Source: Natrialba swarupiae
GTDB taxonomy: Archaea; Halobacteriota; Halobacteria; Halobacteriales; Natrialbaceae
Assembly: GCF_008245225.1 (NCBI RefSeq)
Contig: NZ_VTAW01000017.1
Coordinates: 23,150-87,149 of the forward strand
Length of the DNA: 64,000 bases
Reading direction: 5' to 3'
The notes under the pieces were generated by a model that saw nothing but the letters and a program-made list of their open reading frames with translations, was not told the origin of the DNA and did no database searches. Shown here in pieces: positions 9,250-17,859 of the stretch. Both the position numbers and the translations under genes were made by a program. The stretch's first letter is position 1. Each line of letters starts with the position of its first letter.

Positions 9250-10482
9250 ATGACAATGAAAGTCATCAAAGATAGCGTCCACGACCACATTCAGGTCGAC
9301 GGCGTGGCGCGCGATCTCATCGATACGCCCGAACTCCAGCGACTCCGGCGGATCAGACAGCTCGGTACCGTCTCACTCGTCTACCCCTCTGCGAACCACA
9401 CCCGATTCGAGCACAGCCTCGGAGTCTACCACCTGGCGTGTGAGGCACTCGAGCAACTCGGTGTCGACGGGCGGCGCGCGAAGCGGGTCCAGGCCGCCGC
9501 CTTGCTCCACGACGTCGGTCACGGTCCCTTCAGCCACAACCTCGAGGCGCTGACCCACCGTCGAACCGGACGCTATCACGACGACGTTCACGAGCTTCTC
9601 GTCGAGGGGGACGTCGGGAACGTGCTCCGAGAACACGACTTAGCGCCCGGGCCGATCGCCGACCTGATCGCCGGAGACGGTCGGTTCGGACAGCTGGTTT
9701 CGGGGGAACTCGACGTCGATCGGATGGACTACCTCGTCCGTGACGCCCACCACACCGGCGTTCCGTACGGGACGATCGATCACGGCCGACTCGTCCGGGA
9801 ACTGACGTTCGTCGACGGCGAACTCGTCCTCGCCGAGGGTAACGTTCAGTCCGCCGAAAGCCTACTGGTCGCCCGGGCGCTGATGAACCCGACCGTCTAC
9901 AGCCACAGCGTCGCCCGAATCAGCAAGGCGATGCTTCGCCGAGCCGCCGAAACCCTTCTCGAGTCGACCGACACCGGCGCCGAGACGCTCCAGCGGATGG
10001 ACGACGCCGATCTGCTCGTCGCGTTGCGATCGACCGACGAGACGGCGGCGTTCTCCCGACGGCTGGACCACCGAAACCTGTTCAAACGAGCGGTCTGGGC
10101 CGAGATCGACGACGTCCCCGGCGGCGTTATCGAAGCCGACCACGATACGATTCGTCGATTCGAACGCGAGATCGCCGCGGAGGCGAACGTCGATCCCGAC
10201 GCCGTCATCCTCGACGTCCCGAGTCGGCCGACGATGACTGAATCGAGTTCTCGAGTCGTCGTCAACGGCGAGATCAGAGGCCTCGAACAACAGTCGCCGC
10301 TCGTCGAAGCGCTTCGGGCGGCCCAGTACTCACAGTGGCGTCTCGGCGTCTACTCGCCGCCGACGGTGCTCGAACGGGTCGGTCGAGCGGCCGTCGACGT
10401 TCTCGAGTTGGATATCGAGGGTGCGCTGGTGACCGAAGTTCGAAACGGGTTGGACACGACGCTAGATCAATTTACTGAATAG
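9250..10482 (+). CDS. HD-domain phosphohydrolase (dGTPase/SAMHD1-like)
   Basis: About 410 residues. HD-superfamily metal motifs are present: 'RFEHSLGVYHLA' near residue 55, the central 'AALLHDVGHGPFSH' near residue 90 (the HD pair) and 'ELDVDRMDYLVRDAHH' near residue 155. This layout belongs to the SAMHD1/YwfO-type family that hydrolyses dNTPs or related nucleotides. The frame is open upstream to 9184, but a T-rich TATA-like run at about 9223-9232 precedes the ATG pair at 9250 and 9256, so I start at 9250; 9256 ('MKVIKDSVHDHI') is equally possible. It is transcribed divergently from the 31-residue membrane protein. Confidence 0.88.
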   Translation: MTMKVIKDSVHDHIQVDGVARDLIDTPELQRLRRIRQLGTVSLVYPSANHTRFEHSLGVYHLACEALEQLGVDGRRAKRVQAAALLHDVGHGPFSHNLEALTHRRTGRYHDDVHELLVEGDVGNVLREHDLAPGPIADLIAGDGRFGQLVSGELDVDRMDYLVRDAHHTGVPYGTIDHGRLVRELTFVDGELVLAEGNVQSAESLLVARALMNPTVYSHSVARISKAMLRRAAETLLESTDTGAETLQRMDDADLLVALRSTDETAAFSRRLDHRNLFKRAVWAEIDDVPGGVIEADHDTIRRFEREIAAEANVDPDAVILDVPSRPTMTESSSRVVVNGEIRGLEQQSPLVEALRAAQYSQWRLGVYSPPTVLERVGRAAVDVLELDIEGALVTEVRNGLDTTLDQFTE

Positions 10483-10899
10483 TATTGGTTCCCTACTGAA
10501 ACCCAGATGTAGTTGTAAGTCGATGAATAGAGTACAACGGGTGATAACATGATCGATCAATTAGTACACGGCGGTTATTACCCGTTAATAGTCGTGAGAG
10601 CCCCCGCTTACACTTTACCCGATTGCCACCAGCTAAAATGAATCGGAGATCGGCAATGACTGTGGAAAAAGCAGTTTAACCGCCGATAGGGCCGTCAAGG
10701 GTCGATACATCCAGAGACACTCGAAATACGTCTGGAGATAATGTCACATCAAAATGTGCACATATATAGTTAAATTATGTATGATTGAATAAGTATGACC
10801 GACTACTCATGCTGCCCGTATCATGGATAGCCACCAGTTATCCGACTCGCTTACGCTGATGCGGACTGGAACTGACAACCGTCGTCGGTTCGGACCCGG
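10483..10899. other. AT-rich intergenic region with a possible 11-residue leaderless ORF
   Basis: No long gene fits. At 10795-10830 an ATG follows a strong TATA-like stretch (10771-10780) by about 20 bases and encodes 'MTDYSCCPYHG' before a stop. A five-base inverted repeat (CACAT/ATGTG, 10745-10758) lies just upstream. Whether the peptide is made is unknown. The rest of the stretch holds nothing I can assign. Confidence 0.4.
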
Positions 10900-11517
10900 T
10901 TAACAATCACAGCCTCCCTGCTCGAGGAGATCCCGGATCGTATACTGCTGTCGACAGTCCTTACAGGAGACGGTTACGTTGACCAACACGTCGAACTCGC
11001 CGACGTCGAGGACGTCGTTTCTGGCGAGTTGTGCGACCGTATCCTCGGTGACGGCAGCAGTTCGGTTGCGAAGCGCACCGAGTTTGTCCCGGCTCCGTTC
11101 GAGACGCTCCTCGTCGCTCGGCGATTCGAGCGATGCCTCGAGACAGTCCGTCAGGTGGTTGTAGACGGTCTGGTGGGAGACGAAGTCGCTTTCGACCTCG
11201 TCGATCGGGATGGAATCACGCTCGAGTTCTTTCCGAGTCTGCACCTGTGTACCGCTGCTGACGTCGTCGCCAGTAAGCAGCCGGTACGTGTTCTCGACTT
11301 CGCCGTCTTTGTACTGCAAGCCGGCTTCGTCGAGCGCCGATTCGAGAATGCGCTGGTTGACGTGTTCGGCGAGGTCACGGGTACTGTACCGTTGGTCCGT
11401 TCTATCGGTCCAGTAGCGGACGAGCTCGTCGTCGAGGCCAGTGAGATCGTACCGTTGGGTGATCCGGCCGACTTTACAGCACGCCGTACTCGACTCAGTA
11501 GGGCTCGTTTTACTCAC
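10900..11517 (-). CDS. rdfA: Rod-determining factor RdfA
   Basis: 205 residues. The sequence matches the haloarchaeal RdfA family: 'CCKVGRITQRYDL' near the N-terminus, 'STRDLAEHVNQRILESAL', 'GEVENTYRLLTGDDVSSG', 'SDFVSHQTVYNHL', and a C-terminal Cys cluster ('SCKDCRQQYTIRDLL' ending 'GGCDC') that could bind metal. In Haloferax volcanii RdfA is needed to form rod-shaped cells. The start is GTG at 11517; a TATA-like 'TTTTTAAATG' lies about 25 bases upstream, so the transcript is probably leaderless. The gene stands alone, without other shape genes beside it. Confidence 0.85.
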   Translation of the reverse strand: MSKTSPTESSTACCKVGRITQRYDLTGLDDELVRYWTDRTDQRYSTRDLAEHVNQRILESALDEAGLQYKDGEVENTYRLLTGDDVSSGTQVQTRKELERDSIPIDEVESDFVSHQTVYNHLTDCLEASLESPSDEERLERSRDKLGALRNRTAAVTEDTVAQLARNDVLDVGEFDVLVNVTVSCKDCRQQYTIRDLLEQGGCDC

Positions 11518-11860
11518 TGTTTTCTCTAGTCGGTTTACATTTAAAAACGTTCCGAACAGCGACCCTCGTCGGGGCCCGCTGGCTCGAGAGCCCTGAAAGC
11601 GTCCACCAGCGGGCGTCGTTGTTTACATCCATATGAACGTAATTACGTTCGGGACACTGCTTTTCCGCCGTCGGACTGGTGTCGTCTGGCGGTGTCACAG
11701 GAATACGAGGAACCCCTCATATCCCGACAACAACTGCGGCGCATCCGATCCCCATCGGCACCGAAATCTGCCCCATGCGGGACGATCTCACGACCTGTCG
11801 GTACGGTAGTGGTCGGTCGCGTCGCCCTAGAATTGACGGATAAGAGTTCGTCTCAGTCTG
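11518..11860. other. Intergenic region with rdfA promoter
   Basis: A minus-strand TATA-like element lies at about 11532-11545, 20-30 bases before the GTG start of rdfA. The remainder, up to the malic enzyme stop codon, contains no convincing gene on either strand. Confidence 0.45.
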
Positions 11861-14119
11861 TCACAGCTCCGTACCCTGGGCTTCGACGACCGCAATCGCA
11901 GCGAGGTTGACGATGTCTTTGACCTCGTCGTCCCGCTGAAGGACGTGCACCGGCTCCGCCATCCCGGCGAGCATCGGACCCACGGCCTCGGCCCCACCCA
12001 GCCGCTGGAGGAGCTTGTACGCGATGTTCCCCGCCTCGAGATTGGGCAAGACGAGAACGTTCGCCGGCGACTCGAGCTCTGCGAACTCGTAGGTCCCCTC
12101 GAGCATCTCCTCTAGGACCGCCGTATCGGCTTGCATCTCGCCGTCGACGGGAAAATCGACGGCCGGATCCGTCCGGAGCCGGCGTGCCGCCCGTCGTGGT
12201 TTGCGGGTCCCCTCGTTGTTGACGCTGCCGAAGTCGGAGTACGACAGCAGGGCGGCCCTCGGTTCCACGTCGAATCGGCGTGCGATTTCGGCGGCGTGGC
12301 AGGTCACCTCGGCGAGTGTCTCCTCGTCGGGATCCTGGTTGACCGTCGTATCCGCGAGGAAGACGACTCGATTTTTGAACGTCAACATGTAGACGCCCGC
12401 TGCGTAGTCGACGTCCTCGGCCGTGCCGATCACCTGCAAGATCGGGCGCAACGCTGACGGATAGTTGTGAGTTAGTCCCGTCAACATCGCGTCGGCGTCC
12501 CCACGGTCGACCATCACGGAAGCGAAGTAGCTGCTGTCCCGAATCAGATCCGCCGCCTCCGTTCGCGTGATGCCCTTGCGCTGGCGACGTTGGTAGAGGT
12601 CCTCGACGTAGGCCTCGTACTCGCCCGCACCGGGATCGACCACCTCGGGATCGAACTCGAGCCCGAGGTCGTCGGCGAGGCGTTCGATCCGCGACTGGTT
12701 ACCGATCAACACCGGTTCGGCGATCCCACGGTCGGCGAGTTGGGAAGCTGCTCTGACGATTTTCTCGTCGCCGCCCTCCGCGAGGGCGATCCGCTTCGGG
12801 TCGCTTTTCGCCTTATTGAGCACGATCCGCATCATCTCACGGGACTTGCCGAGGCGAGCCTCGAGTTCCTCCTCGTAGCTCTCGGGGTCGATCCCGGTTC
12901 GTGCGGCACCGCTGTCGATCGCCGCCTGTGCGACCGCGGGTGCGAGTTCGAACAGCACCCGTGGATCCATCGGCTTCGGGATGATGTACTCGGGGCCGAA
13001 CTGGAGCGGTTGGTCGCCGTAGGCCTTCCGGACCGCGTCGGGAACGTCCTCTTTCGCGAGGTCCGCGAGTGCCTTCGCCGCAGCAACTTTCATCGCCTCG
13101 TTGATCTCCGTCGCGCGGACGTCGAGTGCGCCACGGAAGATGAAGGGGAAGCCGAGGACGTTGTTGACCTGGTTCGGATAGTCCGACCGCCCCGTCGCCA
13201 TGATCACGGTGTCCTCGCGTGCCGCCTTCGCCGCCTCGTAGCCGATCTCCGGATCGGGGTTGGCCATCGCGAAGACGATCGGATTCTCGTTCATCGATCG
13301 GACCATCTCCTGGGAGACGATCCCGCCGGCAGAGAGGCCGACGAAGACGTCGGCACCCGCGATCGCGTCGGCGAGATCCCCCTCGGGAACGTCCCTGGCG
13401 AACTCCCGGCTGTACGGATCGAGATCGCCCGCCTCCGCCCGCTCCGTGGTAAGAATACCGTCGATATCCACCATCGTCACGTTCTCCCGGCGTACGCCGA
13501 GTGAAACGTAGAATCGAGCCGTCGCCAGCGCCGCGGCACCCGCACCGGCGAACGTTACCTCGAGATCGCCGAGATCCGTTCCAACGAGTTCGGCGGCGTT
13601 CAACAGCGCCGCGCCGCTGATGATCGCGGTCCCGTGTTGGTCGTCGTGGAAGACGGGGATATCCATCCGTTCGCGCAAGCGCTCTTCGATGACGAAACAG
13701 TCCGGTGCGGAGATATCCTCTAAGTTGATACCGCCGAACGTCGGTTCCATGCCGGCGACCGACTCCACGAACGTATCGAGATCGTCGTGGTCGAGCTCGA
13801 CGTCGAAGACGTCTATGTCAGCGAACCGTTTAAACAGAACTCCTTTCCCTTCCATGACTGGTTTCGACGCCTGCGGGCCGATGTCGCCGAGGCCGAGCAC
13901 CGCGCTCCCGTCGGAGACGACGCCGACGAGATTTCCCTTGCCCGTGTACCGGTAGGCAGCGTCGGGATCGTCGGCAATCTCGCGGCAGGGGCCGGCGACG
14001 CCCGGCGAGTACGCGAGACTCAACTCTCGCTGGGAGTTCGTCGGTTTCGTCGTCGTGATCTCGACCTTCCCAGGGGGATCAGTAGCGTGATACTCGAGTG
14101 AGTCGTCTTCCAGTGACAT
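11861..14119 (-). CDS. maeB: NADP-dependent malic enzyme with phosphotransacetylase-like C-terminal domain
   Basis: 752 residues from the ATG at 14119 (an in-frame ATG six codons upstream adds an unconvincing extension). Residues 1 to about 420 are malic enzyme: 'LAYSPGVAGPC', 'GLGDIGPQASKPVMEGKG', metal-site 'NLEDISAPDCF', and nucleotide-binding 'FAGAGAAALATARF'. Residues about 430-750 are a phosphate-acetyltransferase-like domain ('RIALAEGGDEKIVRAA', 'MLTGLTHNYPSALRPILQ'), which in MaeB enzymes is regulatory and binds acetyl-CoA. It decarboxylates malate to pyruvate with NADPH formation in the cytoplasm. It appears monocistronic. Confidence 0.95.
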   Translation of the reverse strand: MSLEDDSLEYHATDPPGKVEITTTKPTNSQRELSLAYSPGVAGPCREIADDPDAAYRYTGKGNLVGVVSDGSAVLGLGDIGPQASKPVMEGKGVLFKRFADIDVFDVELDHDDLDTFVESVAGMEPTFGGINLEDISAPDCFVIEERLRERMDIPVFHDDQHGTAIISGAALLNAAELVGTDLGDLEVTFAGAGAAALATARFYVSLGVRRENVTMVDIDGILTTERAEAGDLDPYSREFARDVPEGDLADAIAGADVFVGLSAGGIVSQEMVRSMNENPIVFAMANPDPEIGYEAAKAAREDTVIMATGRSDYPNQVNNVLGFPFIFRGALDVRATEINEAMKVAAAKALADLAKEDVPDAVRKAYGDQPLQFGPEYIIPKPMDPRVLFELAPAVAQAAIDSGAARTGIDPESYEEELEARLGKSREMMRIVLNKAKSDPKRIALAEGGDEKIVRAASQLADRGIAEPVLIGNQSRIERLADDLGLEFDPEVVDPGAGEYEAYVEDLYQRRQRKGITRTEAADLIRDSSYFASVMVDRGDADAMLTGLTHNYPSALRPILQVIGTAEDVDYAAGVYMLTFKNRVVFLADTTVNQDPDEETLAEVTCHAAEIARRFDVEPRAALLSYSDFGSVNNEGTRKPRRAARRLRTDPAVDFPVDGEMQADTAVLEEMLEGTYEFAELESPANVLVLPNLEAGNIAYKLLQRLGGAEAVGPMLAGMAEPVHVLQRDDEVKDIVNLAAIAVVEAQGTEL

Positions 14120-14613
14120 ACCCCACGTTTTCAGCATACGGGCAAAAATCTGTGGGAATCGCGTACGACCGGCAAATTGTCTCCCGGATCGACCTTACGT
14201 CCGACGGTCGAGGACAGTATTAACATACAGTAAACAATTATCCCTATCTGAAAGATTCTCGAAACGAATAGGAGATGAGACACTGTCTATAGGCGGAACA
14301 GGCCGCGTCCATCGAGGTCGTACGAAGCTCTCTTTCGTGACTGAGCGGAGCGAATTCTGCGACGTCCGCGAGACCGGTGTTCGCACACCTGGCGCTCGAG
14401 GAGTACGTCGACCGACGCCGTGATCCTCGGATGGCCTCCTCACGTGGTACACCATCGCACGAGCCCGAGTGGCCGTCTCCGGTCGGCAGTTTCAGGATAC
14501 CAGTCGCGTTGTATCCGTACACGAGTGTGTCGTACGGGGACGTCCCAACGGTCCCGTGGAAGATCCGCCCGATGACCGATACCTACTCCCGAATGGGTCC
14601 TGTTGGAATCCGT
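14120..14613. other. Divergent intergenic region between malic enzyme and M24 peptidase
   Basis: The left part (about 14210-14280) is AT-rich and probably holds the malic enzyme promoter. The right part is open in the M24 frame back to 14377, but its translation is Arg-rich and unlike peptidase sequence, so I leave it non-coding. No other feature is supported. Confidence 0.4.
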
Positions 14614-15738
14614 ATGGACCGATCCATCGTCGACGATCGACTCGAGCGGGTACGGTCGGCTCTCGAGCGTGCAGACGCCGAAGCGCTCGTCTGTTTTCCG
14701 AGTGCGAACATGCGCTATCTCTCGGGGTTCGACGACGAGCCGATGGAACGGCACCTCTTTCTGTTCGTCACCGACGGCCAGGCGGCGTTTCTCGCACCCG
14801 AACTGTCCGGCGAACAGATCCGGGCCGAGTCCCCGATCGACGACGTTCGGACGTGGAGCGACGGCGAGGAGCCGACCGCCACACTCGAGTCGATCGGCAC
14901 CGACCTCGGCCTCTCGACCGGGAGACTCCTGGTGGACGATCGGATGTGGGCGCTGTTCACGCAGGACCTCCGCGCGACGTTTCCCGACGCGGCGTTCGGG
15001 TTGGCGAGCGAGGTGCTCGCCGACCTTCGAATGCGGAAAGACGAGACCGAACTCGAGGCGCTTCGCGAGGCGGCCGCGATCTCGGATGCGGTAAGCGAGG
15101 CGGTCCGTCGGCTCGGGCCCGACGCGGTCGGGATGACGGAGGCCGAACTCGCAGCGGAGATCGAGAACCGCCTCGTCGCGGAGGGGGGAGCGGGCGTCTC
15201 GTTCGATCCCATCGTGGGCTCCGGACCGAACGGCGCTCGACCACACCATCGTCACGGCGATCGGACCATCCAGCCCGGAGATCCGGTCGTCCTCGACTTC
15301 GGGACCGTGGTCGACGGCTACGCCGGCGACCAGACCCGAACCGTCGTCTTCGACGGGGACCCACCCGACGGCTACGAGGCGGTACACGAAGCGGTACTCG
15401 CGGCACAGTCGGCCGCCGTCGACGCGGTCGAGCCGGGCGTGGCTGCCCGCGAGGTCGACCGGGCCGCACGTTCCGTTCTCGAGCAGCGAGGATACGGCGA
15501 CCGCTTCGTCCACCGAACCGGCCACGGCGTCGGGCTCGACCTCCACGAGTCACCGTACATCGCGGCCGACAACGATCAGCAACTCGAGCCGGGAATGGTC
15601 TTCAGCGTCGAACCGGGCGTCTACCTCGAGGACGAGTTCGGCGTGCGTATCGAGGACCTGGTGGTCGTCACCGAGGACGGCTGTGAACGGCTGAACCACT
15701 CGCCACGGACGTGGCGGCCGTTGCCAGAAGAGTGTTAA
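14614..15738 (+). CDS. M24 family metallopeptidase (Xaa-Pro dipeptidase-like)
   Basis: 374 residues from the ATG at 14614. An N-terminal creatinase-like domain (about 1-130, 'ALVCFPSANMRYLSGF') precedes the pita-bread catalytic domain. The five metal ligands are visible: two Asp in 'VVLDFGTVVDGYAGDQTRT', the His of 'HRTGHGVGLDLHE', the Glu of 'PGMVFSVEPGVY' and the Glu of 'GVRIEDLVVV'. It should cleave Xaa-Pro bonds in the cytoplasm, completing peptide breakdown. The frame extends upstream to 14377, but that part lacks homology and is Arg-rich. Confidence 0.9.
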   Translation: MDRSIVDDRLERVRSALERADAEALVCFPSANMRYLSGFDDEPMERHLFLFVTDGQAAFLAPELSGEQIRAESPIDDVRTWSDGEEPTATLESIGTDLGLSTGRLLVDDRMWALFTQDLRATFPDAAFGLASEVLADLRMRKDETELEALREAAAISDAVSEAVRRLGPDAVGMTEAELAAEIENRLVAEGGAGVSFDPIVGSGPNGARPHHRHGDRTIQPGDPVVLDFGTVVDGYAGDQTRTVVFDGDPPDGYEAVHEAVLAAQSAAVDAVEPGVAAREVDRAARSVLEQRGYGDRFVHRTGHGVGLDLHESPYIAADNDQQLEPGMVFSVEPGVYLEDEFGVRIEDLVVVTEDGCERLNHSPRTWRPLPEEC

Positions 15739-15820
15739 TCGAACCGACCGAGCGCCGATTCTCCGTGACCCGGCCGTTGCAGGCGGCAGTTCCTTTTCCC
15801 GACTGCCGGAACGAGACCGT

Positions 15821-16342
15821 ATGTGCGCCACCTTCTCGGAAGACGATCAGGGAAAGACGGTCGAGAACGCACGCGGTGACTCCGTCGGGACGATCGCAGC
15901 CGTCGAGGGAACGGTCGCGTACGTCCGACCGAAACAGGGGATGCTCGATACGATCAAGTCGACGATCGGCTGGGACAGCAGGACCGAGAAGTCGATCCCG
16001 CTCACGGCGGACTCCGTCACCGCGATATCCGACGAGGCGGTCCGACTCGAAGGAGCGCTCGAGGATACGAAACCTGACGGCACGAACGCTGGAACCGACG
16101 ACGAGACGGGCGTCGATCGGACGAACCCCGCAGGCGAGCCAGGCGGACAAGACGAGACCGAACACTCGGACGGGCGAAGCGGCGAATCGGACTCGAACGA
16201 TAGTAGCACGGAGTCAGAGGAGGCACACGACCGCGGCCTCGAGGCAGACCCGACGGAACTGACCGACGACGACTCGGGCCTCGAGGTTCATCCCGACGAC
16301 CGGAACGACGCAGCCGTCGATTCAACCGACGAAAAAGAGTGA
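15821..16342 (+). CDS. PRC-barrel-like domain protein with long acidic tail
   Basis: 173 residues. Residues about 10-75 form a beta-rich segment ('GKTVENARGDSVGTIAAVE', 'GTVAYVRPKQG', 'DSVTAISDEAVRL') resembling PRC-barrel or related haloarchaeal small barrels. From about residue 80 the chain is low-complexity and very rich in Asp, Glu, Ser and Thr, typical of disordered haloarchaeal tails. It has no signal peptide or membrane helix. It starts 82 bases after the M24 peptidase stop. The function is unknown; PRC barrels often act as adaptor or RNA-processing modules. Confidence 0.7.
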   Translation: MCATFSEDDQGKTVENARGDSVGTIAAVEGTVAYVRPKQGMLDTIKSTIGWDSRTEKSIPLTADSVTAISDEAVRLEGALEDTKPDGTNAGTDDETGVDRTNPAGEPGGQDETEHSDGRSGESDSNDSSTESEEAHDRGLEADPTELTDDDSGLEVHPDDRNDAAVDSTDEKE

Positions 16343-16610
16343 TTCGGACTACCGTTCCAACGTTTCGGGGCGATTGCAGCCCGAGTCACAACCGCGCGGA
16401 ACCGACGAACAGCGGTCCGTACGACAGCATCGTCGTGACGCTGTATCGGTGGCTCTATCGTCGCTACTGCACGTCGATGCACACCTGATCGCCAGACAGA
16501 TCGTCGATCAGTGTGTACATCGGTACAGTTGTTACCGTCGCGAAGACTCGGACGCGGGCCGTAGACGGGTCGTCAGTACATTTACCACGACGGTTCCTGT
16601 ACTCCCGGGT

Positions 16611-17735
16611 ATGGGTTCCGAAGGAGAGCGAGAGTTGATCCGTGAGACGGTCGCGGCGTTCGTCGATCGCGAGGTCGAACCCGCGGTGGCGGAGGCCGAC
16701 ACCACCCAGACGTTCCCGGAAGACGTCTGGGATGGCCTCGCGGAGATCGGTCTCACCGGGCTCACAATCCCCGAGGAGTACGGTGGGTTCGACGCCGACC
16801 GCGTGACCGAAAGTATCGTCAACGAGGAACTCGGTGCGGGTCACCTCTCGCTCGCGACGGCGCTCTCGGTCCACTGTCTGGCGGCTTCCTGCATCCGGGA
16901 GTTCGGCTCCGAAACTCACCGGGAAGAGTGGCTCCCGGCGATGTCCGAGGGGAGACCCGTCGGTGCGTTCGCACTGTCGGAGGCCGAGGCTGGCTCGAAC
17001 CCCGCGGAGATGACCACCGAGGCCCGACTCGAGGGCGACGAGTACGTCATCGACGGCCGAAAACAGTGGATCACGAACGGCGAGCGCTCGGGCGTGGTGA
17101 TCCTCTTCGCGAAAGTCGACCGCGACGACTCCGACACGATCACGCAGTTTCTCGTCCCGAAAGACGCCGACGGGCTCACAGTCGGCAAGAAAGAGGACAA
17201 ACTCGGTCTGCGAGCGAGCGATACGACGGCGCTGATCCTCGAGGACGTCCGAATCCCCGAGGAGAACCGGCTGACGCCGGTCGGCGAGGGGTTGAAGGCG
17301 GCCTTTTCGACGCTGACCGGCGGCCGGATCGCGATCGCAAGTCAGGCCGTCGGCGTCGCACGGTCGGCGCTCGAGGACGCCCTCGACTACGCGGAGGAAC
17401 GCGAGCAGTTCGGTCGACCGATCGCGGACCACCAGGCGATCGGGCACAAACTCGCGGAGATGGGGACGAACGTCCGGGCGGCCAGATTGCTCACCCGCGA
17501 CGCCGCACGCAAGAACGAGAACGGCGTCGATCCGATGGCCGCGAGCATGGCGAAGTTCTTCGCGAGTGAAACGGCAGTCGAGGTGGCCAACGAGGCGGTC
17601 CAGATCCACGGCGGCTACGGCTACACGACCGACTTCGACGTCGAACGCTACTACCGCGACGCCAAGATCACGACGATCTACGAGGGAACGAGCGAGATTC
17701 AAAAAGATATTATCGCCGGTCACCTCCGAGAGTGA
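16611..17735 (+). CDS. Acyl-CoA dehydrogenase
   Basis: 374 residues from the ATG at 16611, the normal length for the family; the upstream in-frame extension to 16374 is not family-like. It has the signature 'FALSEAEAGSNPAEM' near residue 120, the FAD-region 'KQWITNGERSGVVILF', and 'GRIAIASQAVGVARSALE' near residue 240. The catalytic Glu should be in 'TTIYEGTSEIQKDII' near the C-terminus, with 'QIHGGYGYTTD' before it. It oxidises acyl-CoA to enoyl-CoA, passing electrons to ETF. The methylmalonyl-CoA mutase subunit downstream suggests branched-chain or odd-chain acyl-CoA catabolism. Confidence 0.93.
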   Translation: MGSEGERELIRETVAAFVDREVEPAVAEADTTQTFPEDVWDGLAEIGLTGLTIPEEYGGFDADRVTESIVNEELGAGHLSLATALSVHCLAASCIREFGSETHREEWLPAMSEGRPVGAFALSEAEAGSNPAEMTTEARLEGDEYVIDGRKQWITNGERSGVVILFAKVDRDDSDTITQFLVPKDADGLTVGKKEDKLGLRASDTTALILEDVRIPEENRLTPVGEGLKAAFSTLTGGRIAIASQAVGVARSALEDALDYAEEREQFGRPIADHQAIGHKLAEMGTNVRAARLLTRDAARKNENGVDPMAASMAKFFASETAVEVANEAVQIHGGYGYTTDFDVERYYRDAKITTIYEGTSEIQKDIIAGHLRE

Positions 17736-17859
17736 CTTCGGTCGTCACCCAGGGAAGATATCGTCTGCATCGGACGGCACACTCCGATCACAGACACGTG
17801 CTATCACGTCGTGCGGTGTGGTACCAACACTTTAGGCTCGTCCCGTCCACTGATACGGT

